Source: Bacteroidales bacterium
GTDB taxonomy: Bacteria > Bacteroidota > Bacteroidia > Bacteroidales > UBA932
Assembly: GCA_017443845.1 (NCBI GenBank)
Contig: JAFSXX010000018.1
Coordinates: 1 to 34,192, forward strand
Direction of reading: 5' to 3'
Length of the DNA: 34,192 nucleotides
Shown here piece by piece: positions 21,229-29,914 of the stretch. Numbering within the stretch: the stretch's first letter is position 1; every line of letters starts with the position of its first letter. The position numbers and the translations under genes were made by a program. The notes beneath the pieces were generated by a model, which was given only the letters and a program-made list of their open reading frames with translations, searched no databases and was not told the origin of the DNA.

Positions 21229-24200
21229 AAACCCGTACGCTTCTCTGGGCTATAGCAGCCCTATTCCTTGCATCCTGCAGTCAAGTGGATGTTGATCAGG
21301 TAAAACTGAAGGACGACCATGTCCTGACGGCCAATATTGAAAACGCCGGCCCTACCAAAACTGCCGTAGAGAACGGCGGAACAAAAGTTCTCTGGGGAGT
21401 CGGGGAGGAGATCTCCGTTTTCCTCGGCACTACCGCTTACAAATTCAAATCCCTGAATACATCCCCCGCTTCGTCGGCCGATTTCGAAGGCACACCCAGC
21501 CTGAAGGATGTAAGCGATAGCAACCCTATCCTGGCACTTTCGCCTTATAAGTCCGATTCCAAGGTTGCGAGCGGAATAATCTACTACAACCTTCCCGCTA
21601 CGCAGCAGGCGGTGGAGAATACTTACGACCCTGATGCTCACGCCCTTGTGGCATATTCTCCCACGGTGAACCTCTCGTTCTACAATGTTACGAGCGGTAT
21701 CCGCTTCACCCTCACGCGGTCGGACATTACCGAAATTACCCTCAAGAGCAATGACGCCATGTCTCTGGCGGGAGATCTCCAGATCAAGGCTTCCGGTTCG
21801 ACGCCTACGATCCAGAACATTACTTCCCCTTCCACTATAGTCAAGCTTCTGCCTCCTGCAGGCGGATTCAAGAAAGGAGTGTGGTACTATATCACCACCA
21901 TTCCCGCGAAACTCACCAAGGGCTTCACCATCGATTTCAAGGCCGGAGCGCTGGAGGCAAGTTTTACCACCAGCAGCGTCGTTACGATGAAGAGGGGCGG
22001 TTATGGTTCGATTTCTGAAATCGACAAGAATCTGACCTTCGCCGATCCCACCGTCCACGTGACCGGCGTGACTCTCGACAAGACCTCTCTGACAATGGCT
22101 CCGGGTGAAACCGCTACCCTTGTCGCTACGGTTGCTCCGGATAATGCCACCGACAAGAGCATCAATTGGAGTTCCAGCGACGATACAGTCGCCTCTGTCG
22201 ACCAGAACGGCAAGGTAACCGCAAAGAAGGCCGGTACGACAGTCATCGTTGCACTGACCAACGACGGCTACAAGACCGCTACCTGCAAGGTGACGGTCGC
22301 TCCGCCTGTAAGCGATTTGAGGACTCAGTATGCCGAGAGCGCCTCCGGTTACCAGACCTTCGGAAAGGTGATTCATTATAAGTATGGAACTAAATACGGT
22401 TCTACCGCAAATGAATTCTATGTAGTACCAATGGGCAATGACGGCAATGCTTTTGAGGATTCCGATGCTGCTCATTTCTCCGCTACTTCCTCGAAAACCG
22501 ACAATGTCTCAGTGAGCGTCGTGAAGGTCGGCAACGGTTGTGCGTTCCTCGTCAAACCGCTAAAGGATCCTACGAAGGGATCTGAAGCATGGAGCGACCT
22601 TACGTTTGAGTACACCCCTGCGAATGGCTCCAAGTTGACCAAGGCGGCCAGAATCGTAGTGGTTCCTTCTTCAGCATCCTCAGCATTCGCTTATAAGCTT
22701 AGGCTTTGGGACCAGCTTGTAGGTACTGTTGATGTCTCCGGAAACACATTCTCCACTACGATATCCAAGGCAAACGACACTCACTATTCGAACCTTAACG
22801 TCGCTTTCAACATGAGCGGTACCGATCCCGTCCAAGTTCCCGAGAAAGCAGATATGGCGACTTATTCCTTTACGAGTTCCAACAGCAGTATCGTCAATGT
22901 CAGTATGAAAACCTCCAACAGCGATTATGGCAGTTTCCCTAGCGCAGAACTTACCTACAAATCTCCAGGAAAGGCCAATGTCGTTGTAAAGTACACTGAC
23001 TACAAGGGCAACAAACTTGAAAAGACTCTTGCCATAACCGTCAAGAAGAACTTCATCGCGAGCGGAGACTATATCAGAAGTACCAACAGCAGTTATACCG
23101 GCAACAACTCGACAAGCAACAGGGATTATGTGGGAGTCGATTATTTTATCGAAGTGAAATTGTATAAGAGTAGTGGTCAGGAGTACACCGCAGACGAACT
23201 TACCGATATTACCTGGTCTTCGAGCAATACATCCGTCGCCACCGTCACTGTCGACGCTTCTGTCGCCACTGCGAGGGTAGTTGGCAAGGCTGCAGGAGAC
23301 GTAACCATTACGGCAACAGGAAAGGACGGCTCCAAGGCGGTGTACTATATGACCGTTTACAAGAGGATTACCAGTATCACTCCGAATTCCACTACATATA
23401 AGATCGGCCTGGGCTCTGCCCACACGATGAATTATACGGGCGAAGACTTTACAATTGTGCCGAGCAACGCTACCTATCAATCCAACTCCGACTTCAAGTG
23501 GCAGTCCTCCAATTCAAATGTCGTGAGTGTAGGAAATACCAACGGTATCATCAGCGGCGATGGAGTCGGTACCGCGACAATCAGCGCCGCTCCGAAACCT
23601 TGGTACGCTAATTATATGACTGTTCGTGAAGTCCAGGTCGTGGACTACAGGCTGAAGGTTACAAGTACAACTTCCAAGTTGGCGACATTGAATAAACTGT
23701 ATGCCAATAGCGACGACATTACGATTGAAGTTGGCAGCACCGTCAATGTATGCTATGCCTCTACTTCGGGTACCTCTTACACTTGGAACGGCACCTGCGG
23801 CTTCTCGACTGCCTCAACGAAACCTGGTGTTGTCATTGCATCCGGCGGAACCAAGCAGCAGTATGCAGTCTTACAAGGTATAGCAACCGGCGATGCCTAT
23901 ATAGATCTGGACTACACCGGCAGCAACGGCCGCATCCTCCAGCGCTATCACGTCAAGGTGGTTCCCAAGTTTACCTGGGCAAGCGGCGACATCGCAAGCA
24001 ACTCGAATATTGCCAGGACTCAGACATCTCCTTATTTCCTGAAGGTTGGAGAGAATGTCAGTATATATGGATTCCACGGATCGTCGCAGTACACAGCAAG
24101 CCAGGCTGACGCCATCGCCTGGAGCAGCGTCAGCCCTTCACTCGCAACCGTTTCCCCTGAGTCCGGCTACACGACTAAGGTGACAGGAAAGGCGAACGGC

Positions 24201-24908
24201 TATGCGGAGATCAAAGGAATGGACTCGAATGGAAACACAAGGTCGTTCTGGGCTTATGTCTATACACCGGTCACATCTGTCACCCCGGCGGCTAATTATG
24301 TCGTAGGAGTTACCTGCAATCCGCCGGCTAAGCAATTCTCTGCCGGAAACGACTTTACCATCTCTCCTTCCAATGCCAATCCCTTCAAGTATCTCTGGGA
24401 GTCCGGCAATACGGAGATTGCGACGGTTGATGAAGGCGGCAAGGTTACAGTCAATGCATCCAAAACCGGTTCTGCGGATATAAGGGTTCGCCCTTATCCG
24501 AATTCGTCTTTCTATAAAGCGCGGACCGTCAAGGTTGTTTATTGGAGAATGTATGCTTCTTATTCAGCCTGCACCTCCAGCGGTACCATTCAGCAGAGCG
24601 ACGGAACTAACGGCGATCATCCTTATGGTTACTCCGGCGGAAGTGATGTTATAAAGATTGATAAAGGAAAGCAGGTCAATCTCAAATTCTACAATATTTC
24701 CGACGGACATAAGGTTGGCGATGCAGCCTATTCAGTCGTCAATTCGAACACAAGCGTCGTAAAGATGACAACTATGAATTACGATTATGGCACAAATGGC
24801 AGCTATGTGATGGTCGAGGGTCTCAAATCAGGTACTTCTACTGTTACTCTGACAATCAGCGGCAATAATACCTATTTCTCCAAGACATTTACGATACAGG
24901 TGCTTTAG
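21225..24908 (+). CDS. Surface lipoprotein: fimbrillin-like N-terminus plus multiple Big_2 Ig-like domains
   Basis: A 1,227-residue lipoprotein. The ATG at 21225 gives MKTRTLLWAIAALFLASCSQ with lipobox LASC (Cys18). Residues about 20-275 resemble the fimbrillin/Mfa-like fold of Bacteroidales surface proteins (TKTAVENGGTKVLWGVGEEISVF, ALSPYKS, GVWYYITTIPAKLTKGF). A canonical Big_2 domain follows at about 276-360 (GVTLDKTSLTMAPGETATL, INWSSSDDTVASVD, GKVTAKKAGT). Further Big_2-like units are near 640-715, 735-805, 940-1012, 1030-1105 and the C-terminus, each with a W-x-S-S/S-x-x-x-x-A-T-V pattern. It is Ser/Thr/Asn/Gly-rich and looks like a cell-surface adhesin or stalk. It is translationally coupled to the 53-residue protein and followed by a terminator. 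Confidence 0.85.
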   Translation: MKTRTLLWAIAALFLASCSQVDVDQVKLKDDHVLTANIENAGPTKTAVENGGTKVLWGVGEEISVFLGTTAYKFKSLNTSPASSADFEGTPSLKDVSDSNPILALSPYKSDSKVASGIIYYNLPATQQAVENTYDPDAHALVAYSPTVNLSFYNVTSGIRFTLTRSDITEITLKSNDAMSLAGDLQIKASGSTPTIQNITSPSTIVKLLPPAGGFKKGVWYYITTIPAKLTKGFTIDFKAGALEASFTTSSVVTMKRGGYGSISEIDKNLTFADPTVHVTGVTLDKTSLTMAPGETATLVATVAPDNATDKSINWSSSDDTVASVDQNGKVTAKKAGTTVIVALTNDGYKTATCKVTVAPPVSDLRTQYAESASGYQTFGKVIHYKYGTKYGSTANEFYVVPMGNDGNAFEDSDAAHFSATSSKTDNVSVSVVKVGNGCAFLVKPLKDPTKGSEAWSDLTFEYTPANGSKLTKAARIVVVPSSASSAFAYKLRLWDQLVGTVDVSGNTFSTTISKANDTHYSNLNVAFNMSGTDPVQVPEKADMATYSFTSSNSSIVNVSMKTSNSDYGSFPSAELTYKSPGKANVVVKYTDYKGNKLEKTLAITVKKNFIASGDYIRSTNSSYTGNNSTSNRDYVGVDYFIEVKLYKSSGQEYTADELTDITWSSSNTSVATVTVDASVATARVVGKAAGDVTITATGKDGSKAVYYMTVYKRITSITPNSTTYKIGLGSAHTMNYTGEDFTIVPSNATYQSNSDFKWQSSNSNVVSVGNTNGIISGDGVGTATISAAPKPWYANYMTVREVQVVDYRLKVTSTTSKLATLNKLYANSDDITIEVGSTVNVCYASTSGTSYTWNGTCGFSTASTKPGVVIASGGTKQQYAVLQGIATGDAYIDLDYTGSNGRILQRYHVKVVPKFTWASGDIASNSNIARTQTSPYFLKVGENVSIYGFHGSSQYTASQADAIAWSSVSPSLATVSPESGYTTKVTGKANGYAEIKGMDSNGNTRSFWAYVYTPVTSVTPAANYVVGVTCNPPAKQFSAGNDFTISPSNANPFKYLWESGNTEIATVDEGGKVTVNASKTGSADIRVRPYPNSSFYKARTVKVVYWRMYASYSACTSSGTIQQSDGTNGDHPYGYSGGSDVIKIDKGKQVNLKFYNISDGHKVGDAAYSVVNSNTSVVKMTTMNYDYGTNGSYVMVEGLKSGTSTVTLTISGNNTYFSKTFTIQVL

Positions 24909-24930
24909 GTAATATCGACTATACACTTTT

Positions 24931-24968
24931 AAAGGCCGGTGGATTATTCCTCCGGCCTTTGTTCTTTT
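24931..24968 (+). terminator. Terminator between the Big_2 lipoprotein and murB
   Basis: AAAGGCCGG (24931-24939) pairs with CCGGCCTTT (24952-24960); an inner GGA/TCC pair extends the stem past one mismatch. The plus strand continues GTTCTTTTT. It lies between two convergent genes and may act on both. Confidence 0.8.
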
Positions 24969-24990
24969 TGACTCAGATTTGCGTGCCGCG

Positions 24991-25989
24991 TCAGATCCGG
25001 TTGACCTCCATCGAAAGCTCCACCCCGAACTTGTCGTAAACGTCGTTTATTATGGAGTTTGCGAGATTGAGAATCTCCTGCCCCGTGGCACCGCCGAGAT
25101 TGACCAGAACCAGCGGCTGATGCTCATATACGCCGGCCCTGCCCATTTGGAACCCTTTCCAGCCGGCCTTGTCGATCAGCCAGGCAGCAGAGAGCTTTAC
25201 CATCCCTTCGCCCGCGTCGAAACGGGGCATATCGGGATACAGGAACGAGAGGGTCCCGATCCGGGAGGCTGGAACGAGGGGATTGACAAAGAAACTGCCG
25301 GCATTTCCGAGAACCTTGGGATCGGGCAGTTTCCCCTCCCGCATCACCAGCACCGCCTGCCGCACCTCCTCTGCAGAAGGCTCGATACCCTCGAATTCGG
25401 ATGCGAGGGCCTTGTATTTGAGAATCGGCTTCCATTCTCGCGACAGGGCGAATACTACCGAGGTGATTATGTACCGCTTGTTTTCCGCCCTCTTGAAGAT
25501 GCTGTCGCGATATGAATACCCGCATTCAGCGGCGTCGAACACCCGGATCTCTCCGCTTTCGGCATCGACGGTCCTGACCTGGCGTATGATTTCGCAGGCC
25601 TCGGAGCCGTATGCGCCGATATTCTGCACAGCGGCGGCTCCCACCTCGCCGGGAATGCCGGAGAGGTTCTCGGCGCCGTAGAGCCCGTGCGAGATGCACC
25701 ACTCTACGAAGGAATCCCAGTTGGATCCGGCTCCGACTCTTACCAGTGCCGTCTCTGCGTCCGTCGATTCGATTTCGGCCCCGCGGATGGCGCAGTGCAG
25801 CACCGTCCCGCGGAAGTCTCCGCAGAAAAGCAGATTGCTCCCCTCGCCGATATTGAGCAGCGGCCGTTCGAGGCGCGGGAGGGCCTCAAGCAGTTCATCT
25901 TCCGATGAATATTCGAAAAACCACGAGGCGCGCACATCCATCCCGAACGTGTTATGCCCCAGAAGGGAATGATTCTGCCGGAGTTCCAT
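24991..25989 (-). CDS. murB: UDP-N-acetylenolpyruvoylglucosamine reductase
   Basis: FAD enzyme that reduces the MurA product to UDP-N-acetylmuramic acid, step two of peptidoglycan precursor synthesis. Motifs in the 332 residues: FAD-binding NIGEGSNLLF (46-55), SGIPGEVGAAAVQNIGAYG (110-128), YSYRDS with Arg161 (158-163), the proton-donor serine in NAGSFF (Ser232) and the catalytic Glu328 near the end (SMEVNRI). The YRxS loop and length mark it as a type I (E. coli-like) MurB. Its start overlaps the stop of murA by one base, so the two consecutive pathway steps are translationally coupled, away from the main division/cell-wall cluster. Confidence 0.96.
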   Translation of the reverse strand: MELRQNHSLLGHNTFGMDVRASWFFEYSSEDELLEALPRLERPLLNIGEGSNLLFCGDFRGTVLHCAIRGAEIESTDAETALVRVGAGSNWDSFVEWCISHGLYGAENLSGIPGEVGAAAVQNIGAYGSEACEIIRQVRTVDAESGEIRVFDAAECGYSYRDSIFKRAENKRYIITSVVFALSREWKPILKYKALASEFEGIEPSAEEVRQAVLVMREGKLPDPKVLGNAGSFFVNPLVPASRIGTLSFLYPDMPRFDAGEGMVKLSAAWLIDKAGWKGFQMGRAGVYEHQPLVLVNLGGATGQEILNLANSIINDVYDKFGVELSMEVNRI

Positions 25990-27296
25990 TACTCGACCCT
26001 CGTGATATGCGCCCCGAGCGCCCTGAGACGTCCTTCGATATTCTCGTATCCGCGGTCGATCTGCTGGATGTTGTTGATGCGGCTCGTCCCGGCTGCGCCG
26101 AGGGCAGCTATGAGCAGCGCGATGCCGGCGCGGATATCGGGCGAGGTCATCGTGCGGCCGCGCAGGTTGCGGGTGTGGTTATGGCCGATGACGACGGCCC
26201 TGTGGGGGTCGCAGAGGATTATCTGGGCTCCCATATCGATAAGGTTGTCCACAAAGAAGAGTCGGCTCTCGAACATCTTCTGGTGTATCAGCACGCTGCC
26301 GCGGGACTGGGTGGCGACCACCAGCATCACGCTCAGCAGGTCGGGGGTAAGGCCCGGCCAGGGGGCGTCGGCGATGGTCATAATTGAGCCGTCGAGGAAT
26401 GTGTCGATGCAATACTCCTCCTGCGAGGGGATATAGATGTCGTCGCCCCTCTGCTCCAGCCTTATGCCCAGGCGGCGGAAGGCTTCGGGAATGATGCCGA
26501 GATTGTCGTATGAGACATCCTTGATGGTGATCGAGCTCTGCGTCATAGCCGCCATTCCGATGAATGAACCCACCTCGATCATATCGGGCAGGATGCGGTG
26601 CGATGCGCCGTGGAGCTCGTTGACTCCCTCGATGGTGAGCAGGTTCGAACCGATGCCGCTGATGCGGGCCCCCATCGCGCAGAGCAGCTTGCAGAGCTGC
26701 TGCACGTAGGGTTCGCAGGCCGCGTTGTAGATGGTGGTGGTCCCTTCGGAGAGCACCGCCGCCATCACGATGTTGGCGGTACCGGTGACGGAGGCCTCAT
26801 CCAGCAGCATATAGGTTCCCTTGAGCTTGTGCGCCTTGAGGATATATGTGAAGTTCGTACGGTCGTATTCGAATTCGGCTCCGAGCTGTTTCATTCCCTC
26901 GAAGTGGGTGTCGAGCCTGCGGCGGCCTATCTTGTCGCCTCCGGGCTTGGAGGTGATGGCCCATCCGAAGCGGCCCAGCATCGGGCCCACGAGCATTATC
27001 GAGCCGCGCAGGGCCTCGGTCCGCTTGAGGTAATCGGTGCCGCGGATGTAGTCGAAATCGGGGTTCGCGGCGCAGAAAGAATACTTGCCTTTTCCGAGTT
27101 TGCGGACCTCGACTCCCATCTTTTCGAGCAGGGCGATGAGGTTGTTGACGTCCAGGATGTCCGGGACGTTTTCCACCGTCACCTCGTCTTTGGTCAGGAG
27201 GGTGGCGCAGATTATCTGCAGGGCCTCGTTCTTGGCGCCCTGCGGGGTTATTTCGCCGGAGAGAGGATGGCCTCCCTCTATGATGAATGATGCCAT
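25989..27296 (-). CDS. murA: UDP-N-acetylglucosamine 1-carboxyvinyltransferase, Cys-to-Asp variant
   Basis: First committed enzyme of peptidoglycan synthesis, adding enolpyruvate from PEP to UDP-GlcNAc. The 435 residues show the two-domain EPT fold: GAKNEALQIICATLL (20-34), LRGSIMLVGPMLGRFG (96-111), the mobile loop SKPGGDKIGRRRLDTH (116-131), DEASVTGTANIVMAA and the pseudo-repeat second domain. In most bacteria the loop reads PGGCAIG and the Cys (115 in E. coli) is alkylated by fosfomycin; here it is Asp121 (codon GAC, minus strand 26936-26934). It lies 33 nt downstream of the M3 peptidase gene and overlaps murB by 1 nt, giving a probable three-gene operon. Confidence 0.96.
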   Translation of the reverse strand: MASFIIEGGHPLSGEITPQGAKNEALQIICATLLTKDEVTVENVPDILDVNNLIALLEKMGVEVRKLGKGKYSFCAANPDFDYIRGTDYLKRTEALRGSIMLVGPMLGRFGWAITSKPGGDKIGRRRLDTHFEGMKQLGAEFEYDRTNFTYILKAHKLKGTYMLLDEASVTGTANIVMAAVLSEGTTTIYNAACEPYVQQLCKLLCAMGARISGIGSNLLTIEGVNELHGASHRILPDMIEVGSFIGMAAMTQSSITIKDVSYDNLGIIPEAFRRLGIRLEQRGDDIYIPSQEEYCIDTFLDGSIMTIADAPWPGLTPDLLSVMLVVATQSRGSVLIHQKMFESRLFFVDNLIDMGAQIILCDPHRAVVIGHNHTRNLRGRTMTSPDIRAGIALLIAALGAAGTSRINNIQQIDRGYENIEGRLRALGAHITRVE

Positions 27297-27329
27297 TTAT
27301 CCGTTTTTAAACGTTTATAAACGGCTTTC

Positions 27330-29348
27330 CTACTTCAAACCGCGTGCCCTCAGCAATGCGTCGGGGTCGGGTTCCGCGCCGCGGAAAGCCTTGTAAAGCA
27401 CCATAGGGTCCTCGCTGCCGCCCTTCTCGAGGATGTTCTCCTTGAAACTCTTCGCGGTGGCGGGATCGAAGATGCCCTTCTCCATGAAGAGTTCGAAAGC
27501 ATCCTTGTCGAGCACCTCGGCCCAGAGGTAGCTGTAGTAGCCGGCGCTGTAGCCGCTGTTGAAGATATGGTTGAAGTAGGTGGTCCGGTAGCGGGGGATT
27601 ATCTCGCCGATGAGGCCCATCTCTTCGCAGGCCTTCTTCTCGAACGCTTCAACGTCGATGCCTTCGACAGATGAGAGCTCGTGCCACTTCATATCGAGGA
27701 TCGAAGCCGCGCAGAGCTCGGTGGTCATGAAGCCCTGGTTGAAGTTGCCGGCTGCGATGATCTTCTCCACGAGTTCGTCGGGAATGACCTCGCCGGTCTC
27801 GTAGTGCTTGGCATAACCTGCGAGAACCTCCTTCTGGAATGCCCAGTTCTCATTGATCTGCGAGGGGAGCTCCACGAAGTCGCGGGCTACGGCGGTGCCG
27901 CTGACAGTGCGGTAATGGCACTGGGTGAGGAGTCCGTGGAGGGCGTGGCCGAATTCGTGGAACATTGTCTCCACGTTGTCGAGGCTCAGGAGCGAGGGCT
28001 TGTCGGCGGTGGGCTTGTTGAAGTTGCCCACATTGACTATGATCGGGCGGACCATCGTGCCGTCGGCGGTGACATATTCGTCGCGGATGTTGTTCATCCA
28101 GGCACCGCCCCTCTTGCTCTCGCGGGGGAAGTAGTCGGTGGTGAGGATTCCGATGAGCGAGCCGTCGGCTGCGTTGGTCACCTTGAAGGCCTCCACGTCG
28201 GGGTGATAGACGGGAGCGTTCTCAATCTTCTCGAATTTGAGTCCGTAAAGCTTGGCCGCAGTGTTGAATACGCCTTCGCGGACGTTTTCCATCTTGAAGT
28301 AGGGCTTCACCTGCTCCTCGTCGAGGTCATATTTGGCCTTGCGAACCTTCTCGGCATAGTAGAACCAGTCCCAGGGCTCGATCTTGCTGCCTGCGGGGAG
28401 TTTGCCGGCCTTGATGTCGTCGTCCATAACGAGCTGCATGTCGATGACCTCTTTCTTGGCCTGGGCGACCGCATATTTGAAGATATTCTCCAGGAATGCG
28501 TCCACAGCGGCGGGGGTCTTCGCCATCTTGTCGCTGAGGATCCAGGCTGCAGGGTTGTCATAGCCGAGCAGTTTGGCCTTCTCCTCCTTGAGGGTCAGGA
28601 TGCGGAGAAGGGTCTCCTTCGTGTCGTTCTCATTGCCGTTGTTGCCACGGTTGGAGTATGCGCGGAACATCTCCTCGCGTTTTGCGCGGTCCTCCTCGGT
28701 GGTCATCGCGCCGGTGTATTCGGAGATGGCGACGCCGAATTTCGCCTTGAAGGCGTTGTTCTCCTTGAGCAGCATATTGCCGAATTTGTTGGAGAGGGTG
28801 GAGAGTTCGGTGTTGATCTCCTTCATACGCGCCTGGCCGGCCTCGTCGAGGGCGATGCCGTTGTCGGCGAACGAGCGGTAAACCTTGTCGAGTACCATCT
28901 CCTGCTCGCGGGTGAGTCCGAGACCCTCCTTGGCGTTGTTGACGGCCTCGACCTTGGCGAAGAGGGCCTTGTTGAAGATTATCTCATTCTCGTGCTGCGA
29001 GAGCATCGTAGTGGCGTCGTCCACTATCTTCTCGAGGGTAGGGGTGATGTCGGTCTCTGCGAGGTTGAACAGGACGCCGGAGACTTTGGCCAGAAGGCCG
29101 CCCGAGAGGTCGTAGGCTCCGATGACGTTGTCGAATGTGGGAGCCTCGGGATTGTTGACGATAGCTTCGATTTCAGCGTTGTGCTGCTTGATTCCCTCCT
29201 CGATGGCAGGGATGTAATGCGCCTCCTTGATCTGATCGAAAGGAGGAATTCCGTAAGGGGTGTCCCATTCCGCGAGGAAGGGATTTGTCTTTGTACACGA
29301 TGTCATAAGCATGGCTGCGAATGCCAGGATTGCAAAAAGTCGTTTCAT
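27330..29348 (-). CDS. M3 family metallopeptidase lipoprotein (Dcp/oligopeptidase A-like)
   Basis: A 672-residue zinc metallopeptidase with a lipoprotein signal (MKRLFAILAFAAMLMTSC, Cys18), so it is exported and probably acts in the periplasm or at the inner face of the outer membrane. The M3 active site is HEFGHALH with zinc ligands His464 and His468, catalytic Glu465 and third ligand Glu493 (FVELPSQINENW). A long helical N-terminal half (about 30-400) forms the usual cover over the cleft. The family includes dipeptidyl carboxypeptidase and oligopeptidase A, which cut short peptides; lipidation is common in Bacteroidetes homologues. It heads the probable operon with murA and murB, which suggests but does not prove a link to peptide recycling from the cell wall. 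Confidence 0.93.
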   Translation of the reverse strand: MKRLFAILAFAAMLMTSCTKTNPFLAEWDTPYGIPPFDQIKEAHYIPAIEEGIKQHNAEIEAIVNNPEAPTFDNVIGAYDLSGGLLAKVSGVLFNLAETDITPTLEKIVDDATTMLSQHENEIIFNKALFAKVEAVNNAKEGLGLTREQEMVLDKVYRSFADNGIALDEAGQARMKEINTELSTLSNKFGNMLLKENNAFKAKFGVAISEYTGAMTTEEDRAKREEMFRAYSNRGNNGNENDTKETLLRILTLKEEKAKLLGYDNPAAWILSDKMAKTPAAVDAFLENIFKYAVAQAKKEVIDMQLVMDDDIKAGKLPAGSKIEPWDWFYYAEKVRKAKYDLDEEQVKPYFKMENVREGVFNTAAKLYGLKFEKIENAPVYHPDVEAFKVTNAADGSLIGILTTDYFPRESKRGGAWMNNIRDEYVTADGTMVRPIIVNVGNFNKPTADKPSLLSLDNVETMFHEFGHALHGLLTQCHYRTVSGTAVARDFVELPSQINENWAFQKEVLAGYAKHYETGEVIPDELVEKIIAAGNFNQGFMTTELCAASILDMKWHELSSVEGIDVEAFEKKACEEMGLIGEIIPRYRTTYFNHIFNSGYSAGYYSYLWAEVLDKDAFELFMEKGIFDPATAKSFKENILEKGGSEDPMVLYKAFRGAEPDPDALLRARGLK

Positions 29349-29388
29349 ATCTGATGATTGATTTGTTTCAAACTGGTATTGTAATTTA

Positions 29389-29422
29389 CAAATTTACAAC
29401 TTTTTTGCTTGCCTGCCCCAAA
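29389..29422 (-). promoter_or_regulatory. Promoter of the M3 peptidase-murA-murB operon
   Basis: On the minus strand TTTG (29422-29419), a 22-nt gap, then TAAATTTG (29396-29389), about 40 nt upstream of the start codon at 29348. Confidence 0.55.
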
Positions 29423-29470
29423 TAATCTGGTGCATCTGTTTCGGGGTGCTTTTTGGGGATGGTGGCCTTC

Positions 29471-29572
29471 TGGTTCGGGATACATTTCGTGGCTGATGAT
29501 CGTCTGGTTCGGGATGCTATTCTGGGCCGATGATCGTTTGGTTCGGGATACTTCTCAGCGCCTGTGAGCTTC
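29471..29572. repeat. 34-nt tandem repeat, three units
   Basis: TGGTTCGGGA recurs at 29471, 29505 and 29539, an exact 34-nt period; the second halves (for example GATGATCG) match between units one and two and diverge in the third. The period is not a multiple of three and no gene covers it. It is the first part of a 717-bp gene-free stretch (29401-30117). Confidence 0.8.
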
Positions 29573-29599
29573 TGCTTCTGCGTAAAAACTATTGGCAGC

Positions 29600-29710
29600 C
29601 CGTGGAGGTTGATCCGCTGAGACTTATCGATTTAGTAAAAACAACCTCTGTGTTTGGGTAGGGGTTGTTTTCAGCATCTCGCTGACAATTAGCCTTTTAG
29701 CTTCCACAGC
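29600..29710. repeat. RAYT-type palindrome, copy A
   Basis: Outer arms GTGGA (29602-29606) and TCCAC (29703-29707); inner stem AAAACAACC (29638-29646) with GGTTGTTTT (29663-29671). Its right half, 29661-29707, is identical over 47 nt to copy B. The overall plan matches copies B to E. Confidence 0.8.
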
Positions 29711-29713
29711 CTT

Positions 29714-29914
29714 CTGGCTTCGGTGCCTACTCTCCGCGCCTTCCCTCCGCGCCTGGGCTTTCGCGCTTATCTTTTGCGGCTGGACTTTGGTGTCTACCCT
29801 CGATGGCCGGGCTTTAACGCCTTCCCTTTGTGGCCGGATTTTGACGCTTATCCTCTGTGGTTAGCGGCCTATGCTGTATATTCTATTATCGGCCCGTGGA
29901 GGCTAACACCCTGA
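29714..29914 (+). repeat. 27-nt tandem repeat within a 63-codon open frame
   Basis: Four adjacent units start at 29753, 29780, 29807 and 29834 (CTGGGCTTT, CTGGACTTT, CCGGGCTTT, CCGGATTTT), exactly 27 nt apart, with a related fifth unit near 29714. An open frame from ATG 29723 to 29914 reads the units as nine-residue repeats: LGFRAYLLR, LDFGVYPRW, PGFNAFPLW, PDFDAYPLW. Phe at position 3 and an aromatic at position 6 are kept. There is no evident promoter or ribosome site, so coding is doubtful. Confidence 0.7.

Noticed and set aside
27301-27324. Small palindrome CCGTTT...AAACGG between the M3 peptidase and murA
   Set aside because: Short, AT-rich and without a T-run; too weak to call an attenuator or terminator.
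27681-29354. 557-codon open frame on the plus strand opposite the M3 peptidase
   Set aside because: Shadow of a gene with intact HExxH active site; the shadow has no family features.
29471-29860. Possible CRISPR array
   Set aside because: Units are directly adjacent with 34- or 27-nt periods and no unique spacers; no cas genes nearby.
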